The notes under the pieces: generated by a model
Database searches by the model: none
Seen by the model: the letters and a program-made list of their open reading frames with translations, nothing else
Told to the model about the DNA's origin: nothing
Part shown: piece by piece, positions 1 through 6,072 of the stretch
How the letters are laid out: each line of letters opens with the position of its first letter
How positions within the stretch are numbered: the first letter of the stretch is position 1
Position numbers and translations under genes: made by a program
Source: Acidicaldus organivorans
GTDB taxonomy: Bacteria > Pseudomonadota > Alphaproteobacteria > Acetobacterales > Acetobacteraceae
Length of the DNA stretch: 7,788 bases
NCBI GenBank assembly: GCA_000759655.1
Contig: JPYW01001559.1
Coordinates: forward strand, 1 to 7,788
Direction of reading: 5' to 3'

Positions 1-4
1 CACC

Positions 5-52
5 TGACCCCCCTCCCACCTGACCCTCTGCCCGCCTAACCCTCTGCCCGCC
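5..52. repeat. Imperfect 16-bp tandem repeat, three copies
   Basis: Three adjacent 16-bp units run from 5-20, 21-36 and 37-52. The second (TGACCCTCTGCCCGCC) and third (TAACCCTCTGCCCGCC) differ at one base; the first (TGACCCCCCTCCCACC) differs from the second at four. The array may extend past the left edge of the window. It lies in non-coding, C-rich DNA, and no function can be assigned. Simple slippage in a pyrimidine-rich spacer is the likely origin. Confidence 0.6.
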
Positions 53-78
53 GCTTCCCGGCCTCTCCTCCCGCCTCG

Positions 79-106
79 TTTCCTTTCCCTCCTTTCCCCT
101 CCTTCC
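79..106. other. Pure polypyrimidine run (28 nt)
   Basis: Every base on the + strand from 79 to 106 is C or T, arranged as alternating CC(C) and TT(T) blocks that approximate a mirror repeat around position 90. The complementary strand is all purine. Such tracts can form triplex DNA in principle, but this one is short and the mirror symmetry is imperfect. It is best read as low-complexity spacer DNA upstream of the promoter of the beta-propeller/DyP operon. Confidence 0.5.
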
Positions 107-113
107 GTTTCTG

Positions 114-133
114 ACGCCCGTTTTCGGGCGTTT
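114..133 (+). terminator. Candidate intrinsic terminator of an upstream rightward gene
   Basis: A perfect 7-bp stem, ACGCCCG (114-120) paired with CGGGCGT (125-131), closes a TTTT loop and is followed by only two more T residues before GG. The stem is stable and sits just before the promoter of the next operon, as expected for a terminator of a rightward gene lying off the left edge. The poor U-tract lowers confidence. It is not followed by a T-run on the minus strand, so the rightward orientation is preferred. Confidence 0.45.
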
Positions 134-177
134 GGTGAGGTTCGCCCAGGGCGCGGTTTCGGCCCGGCAGAGGGGGC

Positions 178-206
178 TTGACGGGGCCGGCGGCGTTCCT
201 TAAGAC
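178..206 (+). promoter_or_regulatory. Sigma70-type promoter of the beta-propeller/DyP operon
   Basis: A TTGACG -35 hexamer (178-183) is separated by exactly 17 bp from a TAAGAC -10 hexamer (201-206). The -35 matches the TTGACA consensus at five of six positions and the -10 is moderate. Transcription would begin near 212-214, giving a leader of about 40 nt before the ATG at 254. The inverted repeat at 212-226 would cover the start site, a normal position for a repressor operator. Confidence 0.6.
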
Positions 207-211
207 GCAAT

Positions 212-226
212 TGCGAATCACTCGCA
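212..226. promoter_or_regulatory. Probable Fur box (7-1-7 inverted repeat)
   Basis: TGCGAAT (212-218), a central C (219) and ACTCGCA (220-226) form a 7-1-7 inverted repeat with one mismatch. This is the architecture of the Fur operator (classical core TGATAATnATTATCA), with the GCGAAT variant half-sites I associate with proteobacterial iron-regulated promoters. It overlaps the predicted transcription start just downstream of the -10, so metal-loaded Fur would block initiation. The call fits the genes it precedes: an EfeB-type peroxidase is a known Fur-controlled iron function in enterobacteria. A related iron regulator is possible instead. Confidence 0.6.
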
Positions 227-242
227 TTATTAGCAACGCCAC

Positions 243-248
243 AAGGAG
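243..248 (+). promoter_or_regulatory. Shine-Dalgarno site of the beta-propeller gene
   Basis: AAGGAG lies 5 nt before the ATG at 254. It is a near-consensus ribosome binding site and fixes that start, which also gives a complete signal peptide. Confidence 0.75.
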
Positions 249-253
249 ACCCC

Positions 254-1372
254 ATGCGCCGCACCCCGCTCCTTCCCCTCGCCCTTCTCGCCCTTCCGCT
301 CGCTCTCACCTCCCCTTCCGCCCACGCCGAAGACGGGTTCCTCTCCCGCCTGCGCCATCAGGACCTCCTCATCTCCACCGTTCCCGAAAACGGCGACCAG
401 AATCCTTACGCCATCGTCATCGCCCCCGTCTCCGCCGGCAAAGTCCAGAAAAACGACGTTCTGGTCGATGATTTCAATGACAAGGCCAATCTCCAGGGCC
501 GCGGCAGCACCATCCTCGGCTACCGCCCCGGCCAGAGCGAGCCTTACGTCTTCACGAGCCTCCCCAAGGACCTCGCGGGCTGCCCCGGCGGCGTCGGCCT
601 CACCACGGCGATGACGATGCTCTCCACCGGCTACGTCATCGTGGGAAGCCTCCCCAGCAAGGACGGCACCACGGCGACCAAAGGCCAGGGCTGCCTGATC
701 GTGCTCGACGCCGAAGGAAAAGTCGCGGCGATCTGGCAGGACCCCAAGATCAACGGGCCCTGGGGCAACATGGCGCTCCGTGAGGACGGCGATCACGCCC
801 TCCTTTTCGTGAGCAATACCGGTTTCGACGTTGGCGCCCCGAGCGACAACGCGCCCGTCGTGCCCAAGGCCACCGTGCTCCGCCTCACCCTCCGCCTTCA
901 CCACGGCGCGCCACCGGTGATCGAGAACGAAACGGTGATCGCGGATGGATTCGGCGAAAAGGCGGACAAGGATGTCTTCATCATTGGCCCGACCGGCCTC
1001 GCCCTCGACGCCGACGGCACCCTCTATGTGGCCGACGCGCTCGGCAACCGCATCACCGCGATCGAGGAGGCCACCACCCGCGCCACGAGCGCCGGAACGG
1101 GGCGCGAGATCACCCGGGACGGCTTCCTCAAGCGCCCCCTCGCCCTCGCCTTCTCGCCCGAGCATCACCTGATCACCACCAACGCCCTCGATGGCGAGGC
1201 GGTGGAGATCGATCCCCAGAGCGGACGGCAGCTCGGCACGCTCTGGCTCGACAAGGACCCGGCGCAGAACCCGCCTGGCTCGGGCGATCTCTTCGGACTC
1301 GCGGTGAGAGAAGACGGCAAAGGCCTCTACTATGTCGAGGACGACAAGAACACCCTGATGCTCGCCCACTGA
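254..1372 (+). CDS. Exported NHL/SMP-30-like beta-propeller protein, function unknown
   Basis: This 372-residue protein starts with a classic Sec signal peptide: RR at 2-3, a leucine-rich core at about 6-19 and likely cleavage after SAHA (residue 25). The mature part looks like a beta-propeller. The clearest blade is around 244-271, with GPTGLALDADGTLYVADALG in the NHL/SMP-30 pattern, followed by weaker repeats near 294-333 and 343-370. Two cysteines (110 and 147) could form a periplasmic disulphide. I see no haem-binding CxxCH motif and no lipobox. Its start is supported by a strong AAGGAG. It is the first gene after a sigma70 promoter and Fur-like operator and lies 31 bp ahead of a DyP peroxidase gene, so it is probably co-transcribed and iron-responsive. 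A role as a partner, scaffold or lactonase-like enzyme in the same periplasmic iron or haem process is inference only. The fold assignment is fairly safe; the function is unknown. Confidence 0.85.
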   Translation: MRRTPLLPLALLALPLALTSPSAHAEDGFLSRLRHQDLLISTVPENGDQNPYAIVIAPVSAGKVQKNDVLVDDFNDKANLQGRGSTILGYRPGQSEPYVFTSLPKDLAGCPGGVGLTTAMTMLSTGYVIVGSLPSKDGTTATKGQGCLIVLDAEGKVAAIWQDPKINGPWGNMALREDGDHALLFVSNTGFDVGAPSDNAPVVPKATVLRLTLRLHHGAPPVIENETVIADGFGEKADKDVFIIGPTGLALDADGTLYVADALGNRITAIEEATTRATSAGTGREITRDGFLKRPLALAFSPEHHLITTNALDGEAVEIDPQSGRQLGTLWLDKDPAQNPPGSGDLFGLAVREDGKGLYYVEDDKNTLMLAH

Positions 1373-1389
1373 CGCCGCCTTCCGAACCA

Positions 1390-1401
1390 CGGGTCCACCC
1401 G
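1390..1401 (+). promoter_or_regulatory. Small hairpin in the SD-less start region of the DyP gene
   Basis: CGGG (1390-1393) and CCCG (1398-1401) can pair around a TCCA loop, ending two bases before the ATG at 1404. No Shine-Dalgarno-like sequence is visible in the 31-bp gap after the upstream stop. Translation of the peroxidase is therefore probably weak or coupled to the upstream gene. The structure is short and may be chance in such GC-rich DNA. Confidence 0.25.
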
Positions 1402-1403
1402 CC

Positions 1404-2684
1404 ATGTCCCGCTGTCCCTTCGCCTCGCGCCGCGGTTTCTTTGGTCTCATCTCAAGCCTCGCCCCGCTTCTGCTCGTGCGCCAGGCAGGAGCCAAGGCGG
1501 GGGATGGAGAGAGTTCCGGAACGGCCTTGCTCCCGCCCTCGGATCCCCTCCGGGGGCGGGAGGATTTTTACGGGCCCCTGCAAGGAGGGATCCTCCCCCC
1601 GCCCCAACGCCACACCTGCTTCGCGGTCTTCGACGTCACCACCCACGACCGCGCCGCGCTGATCGCCCTCCTCCGCCGCTGGACCGAGGCGGCGGCCCGT
1701 CTCTGCGAAGGCGCGCCGCTCGCCTCTCCCGCGGGCCCCGGCCCGAGCGTGGAAAGCGGCGAGGCGCTTGGGCTCGGCCCCGCCCGTCTCACCCTCACCT
1801 TCGGCTTCGGCCCCACCCTCTTCGAAAAAGAGGGGAGGGACCGTTTCGGCCTTGCCGCGCAGCGCCCCGCCTCGCTCGCGCCCCTTCCCCGGTTTCCCGG
1901 CGATCAGTTCCTCGAGGGGCACGAGGACGGCGATCTCTCGGTGCAGGCCTCTGCCGATGACCCGCAGGTCGCCTTCCACGCGGTGCGGGCCCTCGCCCGG
2001 CTCGGGGGCAAAGACGCGGCACTCCGCTGGCTCCAGAACGGTTTCCTTCCCGCCACTCAGCCTGGGGAGACGCCGCGCAACCTGATGGGTTTCAAGGACG
2101 GCACCAACAATCCCCGCGCGCCCGAGGAGATCCGCGCCCACGTCCTGGTGGGCGAGGAAGGTCCCGCCTGGCTCCAGGGCGGAAGCATTCTCGTCGTCCG
2201 CCGCATCCGCATCGCGCTCGAACATTGGGACCAGATGCCAGTTGCGGTGCAGGAGCAAGTGATCGGGCGGCGCAAACTCTCCGGCGCCCCCCTCAACGGC
2301 GCGGCGGAGTTCGACCCGGTCGATCTCGCCGCACGCGATGCGAACGGCGATCCGGTGATCCCCGAGGACGCCCATATCCGCCTCGCCGCCCCCGCCGCGG
2401 CGAGGGGGCTGCGAATGCTTCGCCGTTCTTATGCCTATCACGACGGGGCCAATGTGATCGCCGAGCGCTGGCCGCCCTGGCGGCAGGGGCTCGAATATGA
2501 CGCGGGGCTGCTTTTTCTGGCCTATCAGCGTGACCCGCGCCGCGCCTTCACCCCGCTTTTCGCCAAAATGGCCCGCATCGATGCGTTGAGCCAGTTCACC
2601 ACCCATACCGCGACCGGCGTCTTCGCCATCCCGCCCGGCATCCCCGGGCCTGGCCATTTCATCGGCGAGAGGCTGTTCGTCTAG
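1404..2684 (+). CDS. Tat-exported DyP-type haem peroxidase, EfeB-like
   Basis: This 426-residue protein is a dye-decolorizing peroxidase, which uses haem b and hydrogen peroxide to oxidise substrates; EfeB members have been linked to periplasmic iron or haem handling. The N-terminus carries a twin-arginine signal (SRRGFFG at 8-14, a hydrophobic stretch at 13-25, likely cleavage near AGA at 28-30), so it would be exported folded with haem bound. Family marks are a GILPPPQRH segment (62-70), the GFKDG motif (229-233) with catalytic Asp232, the proximal haem ligand His324 in AHIRLAAP, and the probable distal Arg341 just before SYAY. The C-terminal FTTHTATGVFAIPPG segment (398-412) is also typical. 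Length fits exported class A/I DyPs. No other in-frame start lies upstream that keeps the Tat motif well placed. It follows the beta-propeller gene and shares its promoter and Fur-like operator. No EfeU or EfeO gene is visible here, so the symbol efeB is withheld. Confidence 0.93.
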   Translation: MSRCPFASRRGFFGLISSLAPLLLVRQAGAKAGDGESSGTALLPPSDPLRGREDFYGPLQGGILPPPQRHTCFAVFDVTTHDRAALIALLRRWTEAAARLCEGAPLASPAGPGPSVESGEALGLGPARLTLTFGFGPTLFEKEGRDRFGLAAQRPASLAPLPRFPGDQFLEGHEDGDLSVQASADDPQVAFHAVRALARLGGKDAALRWLQNGFLPATQPGETPRNLMGFKDGTNNPRAPEEIRAHVLVGEEGPAWLQGGSILVVRRIRIALEHWDQMPVAVQEQVIGRRKLSGAPLNGAAEFDPVDLAARDANGDPVIPEDAHIRLAAPAAARGLRMLRRSYAYHDGANVIAERWPPWRQGLEYDAGLLFLAYQRDPRRAFTPLFAKMARIDALSQFTTHTATGVFAIPPGIPGPGHFIGERLFV

Positions 2685-2713
2685 ACTCAAGCCCGTGAAT
2701 GCAAGCGCATAAT

Positions 2714-3457
2714 TTAAGCGCGCGTTGGGGTCTCGCAGGCCGGCTCGCGTTTGAGTCCGAGATAGGTCTCGAAGTGCGGGACCCCGGCGCCCTTCGCCTC
2801 TGCCGCGCCGGTGATCTCGCCGCCGCTCATCAAAAGTCCCCGCGCGGCGAAGCGGAGCGCCGCCCGCGCATTCTGCTCGACGATGAGGATGGCAAGCCGC
2901 CCCGCCCCGAGCCCGGCGAGCGCCGCATAAAGCTCGTGCACCACGCGCGGCGCAAGCCCGGTCGAGGGCTCGTCGAGGACCAGAAGCCGCGGTCCGCCCA
3001 TCAAGGCGCGGCCAATCGCCACCATTTGCTGCTCGCCCCCCGAGAGCAGCTCGGCCCGGCGCGCGAGAAGAAGGTGAAGGCGGGGGAAGATGGCGAGCAC
3101 CTGTTCAAGCCGCCGCTCCCGCTCCCTCCGACCTTCGCCGTGCGCACCCAGTTCGAGATTGTCACGCACCGGGAGCTCGGGAAAGAGCCGGCGTCCCGCG
3201 GGACAATAGCCGATCCCGCGCCGCACCCGTGCGGGGAGAGGGAGTGTGCCGATCTCTTCGCCTTCGAAACGAACACACCCCCGCATCAGCGGGATCTCCC
3301 CCATCACGGCGCGCAATAGAGTCGTTTTCCCCGCCCCATTGGGGCCGATGATGGCGAGCCGTTCTCCTTCCGTCATGATGAAGGAGATACCGCGGATGAC
3401 GGGAAGCCGCCCGTAGCCGGCACTCACCCCCTCGAGTTCGAGCAAGGCTTCGTTCAT
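2714..3457 (-). CDS. livF: LivF-type ABC transporter ATP-binding protein
   Basis: This 247-residue cytoplasmic ATPase powers a HAAT-family (branched-chain amino acid type) importer together with LivG. Visible motifs are Walker A GPNGAGKTT (38-46), the ABC signature LSGGEQQ (138-144), Walker B LLVLDEPS (158-165), and the LivF-typical VEQNA (193-197), where other ATPases have a histidine. In the Q-loop region, CPAGRRLFP (85-93), alanine stands where LivF proteins usually have glutamate (PEGR), an unusual change. It is the last gene of the leftward operon. Its ATG overlaps the stop of the livM-livG fusion gene as ATGA (3457-3454), which indicates translational coupling; only a weak GGCGG-type SD precedes it. 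The C-terminal tail after about residue 236 is short and variable. It converges on the DyP gene with 29 bp between the stops. Substrate specificity does not reside in this subunit. Confidence 0.95.
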   Translation of the reverse strand: MNEALLELEGVSAGYGRLPVIRGISFIMTEGERLAIIGPNGAGKTTLLRAVMGEIPLMRGCVRFEGEEIGTLPLPARVRRGIGYCPAGRRLFPELPVRDNLELGAHGEGRRERERRLEQVLAIFPRLHLLLARRAELLSGGEQQMVAIGRALMGGPRLLVLDEPSTGLAPRVVHELYAALAGLGAGRLAILIVEQNARAALRFAARGLLMSGGEITGAAEAKGAGVPHFETYLGLKREPACETPTRA

Positions 3458-5199
3458 GCCGCCACGTCCAGCCGCTCGGGGCCCAAATAGGCATCGATGA
3501 CGCGGGGATCCTCGAGCACCGTTTCGGGGGGCCCGCTGGTCAGCACCCGCCCCTGATCGAGGACGAGAATGCGCGCGGCGAGCGGAGCGATCGCGGCGAT
3601 GACGTGCTCGATGGCAAGGATGGCCATCCCTGCCGCGGCGAGTTCGCGCAGCACCCTCTGCAGCCGCGCGATCTCTGCCTCATTCATTCCCGCCATCGCC
3701 TCATCGAGAAGGAGCACGGCAGGCTCGAGGGCGAGCGCCCGGCCGATCTCGACGAGCCGCGCCTGGCCGGGGGTAAGCGTTTCCGGATACTGATTGGCAA
3801 CGGAAACGAGATCGAGAGCGGCAAGTATCGCGCCGGCCCTTGCCTCGGCCTCCGCCCAGTGCCGATGCCGGGTGAGCGCGGCGAGCAGCAGCGTTTCCCA
3901 AACGGTGAGGGAGGGGAAAAGGCGGCTCGTCTGGAAGGTGCGCGCGATACCGGCGCGCGCCAGCCGATGCGGGGGCGGAAGCCTCGCCAGCGCCGCGCCG
4001 TTGAGCCGAATGGTCCCTGCACTCGGCGCGAGATGGGCGGTGAGCAGATTGAAGAGGGTGGTCTTGCCCGCGCCGTTGGGGCCGATGATGGCGAGGATTT
4101 CTCCGGCCCTGACCTCGAAGGCCACCTCGGTGACGGCGGCAAGCCCGCCGAAGCGGCGCGAGAGCCCCTCGGCGGCGAGCACCGCGCCTGCCCTTTCGCC
4201 CCGCGACGCGGCGTGCGCGGCGGCGCCCGCCACTCCCTCGACCGCGCCGCGAAGAAGGGGCGGGCGAAAGCGGGGATGCTTCCGCCCGCCGAGCAGGCCA
4301 TCGGGCAGGCGGAGGGCGAGAGCGATGATGAGGGCGCCGAGGATGATCTGCTCCTCGGTCGGGAACCGGGCCCACAGGAACGTGCTGAGCAGGGAGATGA
4401 CGATCCCGCCCACCACCGGCCCCCACAGCGTGCCGATCCCTCCCGCAAGCACCATCAGCACCGTTTGCAATTCGATCGTTCCCGCGAAACTGGAGGCGGG
4501 ATCGATATAGCCGACATGGGCGACGTAGAGCCCGCCCGCCGCTCCGGCGAAGAGGGCGGCGAGCACGAAGGCAAGGGTGCGGGTGGAGGAGGGGGCGACG
4601 CCGATCGCCGAGGCCGAGGCCGGGTCATCGGCCACTGCCCTGAGCCGCAGTCCGAAGCGGCTCTCGAGAAGCGCGAGGATGAGGAGAAACGCCCCGAGCG
4701 CCGCCCCGATCGCGACAAAGGCGGGCGCGGCGGCGGAGAGTGCGGCAGGCACCGTCATCCCCATCGGCCCGCCGGTGAGATCGAGCGCGTTGGCGAGGAG
4801 GGCGAGCACCCGGGCCAGTCCCAGCATGCCGAGGGCGAAGAAAATGCCGGAGAGCCTCAGCATGAGAAGCCCGAGCGGCCAGGCGGCAAGCCCCGCCCCG
4901 AGCGCGGCAAGCAGGATGGCGGGGGCGAGCGGAAGCCCGGCCTGGACGACGAGAAGGGCGGTGAAATAGGCGCCGAGCCCGAAAAACGCCACCTGTCCGA
5001 AGGAGACCGCCCCCGCCATGCCGCCGATCAGGTTCCAGCCCAGGGCGAGCAGCACATTCACCGCGGTCGAGAAGACGAGCCCCGCCACATAGTCATTGGC
5101 GGCAAGCGCCAGCGCGGCCGCGACGGCGGCGAGCGTCCCCGCCGCCCCCGCCTGGAGGAAGGGAGAGAGGGAGAACGAAGCGACGCCCGCGCGCCTCAC
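3454..5199 (-). CDS. Fused LivM permease - LivG ATPase of HAAT-type ABC importer
   Basis: A single 581-residue reading frame joins a LivM membrane domain (about 1-305) to a LivG ATPase (about 338-581) through a basic, alanine-rich linker (about 305-337). The permease half has several hydrophobic segments and the LivM hallmark GAVSFGQVAFFGLGAYF (63-79). The ATPase half has Walker A GPNGAGKTT (373-381), a Q-loop Gln423 in ARTFQTSRLF, a variant signature LTPGQ (475-479), Walker B VLLLDE (495-500) and H-loop His532. I chose the GTG at 5199-5197 as start because it overlaps the livH stop as GTGA and removes 49 upstream residues that lie inside livH and resemble nothing in LivM. The gene ends in an ATGA overlap with livF. 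Fusions of this kind occur in some proteobacterial HAAT systems. No frameshift or stop interrupts the linker, so the fusion appears real. Upstream of the GTG only a weak G-rich SD is visible. Confidence 0.92.
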   Translation of the reverse strand: MRRAGVASFSLSPFLQAGAAGTLAAVAAALALAANDYVAGLVFSTAVNVLLALGWNLIGGMAGAVSFGQVAFFGLGAYFTALLVVQAGLPLAPAILLAALGAGLAAWPLGLLMLRLSGIFFALGMLGLARVLALLANALDLTGGPMGMTVPAALSAAAPAFVAIGAALGAFLLILALLESRFGLRLRAVADDPASASAIGVAPSSTRTLAFVLAALFAGAAGGLYVAHVGYIDPASSFAGTIELQTVLMVLAGGIGTLWGPVVGGIVISLLSTFLWARFPTEEQIILGALIIALALRLPDGLLGGRKHPRFRPPLLRGAVEGVAGAAAHAASRGERAGAVLAAEGLSRRFGGLAAVTEVAFEVRAGEILAIIGPNGAGKTTLFNLLTAHLAPSAGTIRLNGAALARLPPPHRLARAGIARTFQTSRLFPSLTVWETLLLAALTRHRHWAEAEARAGAILAALDLVSVANQYPETLTPGQARLVEIGRALALEPAVLLLDEAMAGMNEAEIARLQRVLRELAAAGMAILAIEHVIAAIAPLAARILVLDQGRVLTSGPPETVLEDPRVIDAYLGPERLDVAA

Positions 5200-6068
5200 A
5201 CCCGCCCCGCCTGACCCAAAAGCCCTTGCGGGCGAACGATGAGAAAGAGGATGAACAGGAGATAGAAGGCGGCCGTCGCCGCATCGGGCCCCAGCGTGTA
5301 TTGGGCGAAAACCTCGATCAGGCCGAGGAGTTCGGCGGCAAGCCACGCCCCGAGCATGTTGCCGAGCCCGCCCAGCGCGACGAGGGTGAAGGACTGCACG
5401 GTGAGATCAGGCCCGCTCGCGCTCTGAAATGGAACGAGGCAGATGACGAGCGCCCCCGCCGCCCCGGCGAGAGCCGTCCCCAGCGCGAAGGTGAACACCC
5501 GCACCCACCGCACCGCGATCCCGGAGGCCGCCGCGCCGAGCGGCGATTGGGCGACGGCGCGGATCGTCTTTCCGGTCAGGGTGCGTTCGAGGAAGAGATG
5601 GAGGAGAAGGGCGAGCGCGAAGGCCGCCGCCGAGGCCGCGGCGAGCCCTTCCGGCAGGGTGAGGGGACCGAGGACGAGGGCCCCCTGCAGGAAGGGGATC
5701 GACTGGAACTGCCCGCCCCAGATCAGGAAACTCGTATTGGCAAGCAGATAGGAGAGGCCGAACGTGGCAAAGAGGGTGCGAAGCTCCCCGCGCGGGCCCT
5801 CTTCCTCGATCCGCTCGAGCACGCCCGCCGCAATCAGCAGCCCGAGGACGAAGAGGAGAGCGAAGACCGGCGCCAGGGCAAGCAGCGGGGAAAGCCCCGC
5901 GTGATGAAAGAGGCTGAAGGCGATCAGGCCTCCCATCACGATCAGATCGCCATGCGCCAGATTGACCACCCGCATCACGCCATAGATCAGATTGAGCCCC
6001 TGGGCCATCAGCAGATAGACCCCGCCCCACATCAGGCCGAGGAGGAGCAGGGAAACGAGCGTTCCCAT
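5196..6068 (-). CDS. livH: LivH-type ABC transporter permease
   Basis: This 290-residue integral membrane protein is one of the two permease subunits of the HAAT importer; LivM in the next gene is the other. The sequence is almost continuously hydrophobic, with about eight candidate membrane segments. It contains the LivH hallmark GLNLIYGVMRVVNLAHGD (24-41) near the N-terminus and the cytoplasmic coupling-type segment LVALGGLGNMLGA (229-241) near the C-terminus, which contacts the ATPases in this family. Length is usual for LivH. The ATG is preceded by GGTGAG inside the end of the binding-protein gene, from which it is separated by 4 nt. Its TGA overlaps the GTG of the livM-livG fusion. Nothing in it identifies the transported compound. 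Confidence 0.95.
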   Translation of the reverse strand: MGTLVSLLLLGLMWGGVYLLMAQGLNLIYGVMRVVNLAHGDLIVMGGLIAFSLFHHAGLSPLLALAPVFALLFVLGLLIAAGVLERIEEEGPRGELRTLFATFGLSYLLANTSFLIWGGQFQSIPFLQGALVLGPLTLPEGLAAASAAAFALALLLHLFLERTLTGKTIRAVAQSPLGAAASGIAVRWVRVFTFALGTALAGAAGALVICLVPFQSASGPDLTVQSFTLVALGGLGNMLGAWLAAELLGLIEVFAQYTLGPDAATAAFYLLFILFLIVRPQGLLGQAGRV

Positions 6069-6072
6069 CCGC

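Noticed and set aside
230..1495. Long minus-strand open frame (421 codons) opposite the propeller gene
   Set aside because: It is an antisense shadow of a high-GC gene: low-complexity, charged and Gly/Ala/Glu-rich, with no recognisable domain. The + strand frame has a signal peptide, RBS and promoter.
1452..2690. Minus-strand open frame (412 codons) opposite the DyP gene
   Set aside because: The + strand encodes all DyP motifs including Asp232 and His324, so the antisense frame is a composition artefact.
2702..2727. Imperfect hairpin (CAAGCGC with GCGC-g-TTG) between the convergent operons as a terminator
   Set aside because: The stem needs a bulge, the loop is 11 nt, and no T-run follows on either strand.
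2684..2757. 7-bp inverted repeat GACTCAA / TTGAGTC flanking the end of livF
   Set aside because: It has a 60-nt spacing, a match short enough to occur by chance, and one arm inside livF coding sequence.
3604..5214. Plus-strand open frame (536 codons) opposite the LivM-LivG gene
   Set aside because: Its translation is rich in Arg/Gly/Glu with no fold signature, while the minus strand carries complete ABC motifs and coupled gene ends.
5200..5346. N-terminal extension of the LivM-LivG frame up to 5346
   Set aside because: These 49 codons overlap livH and encode an Arg/Pro/Gly-rich stretch unlike LivM; the GTG at 5199 in a GTGA overlap is a better start.
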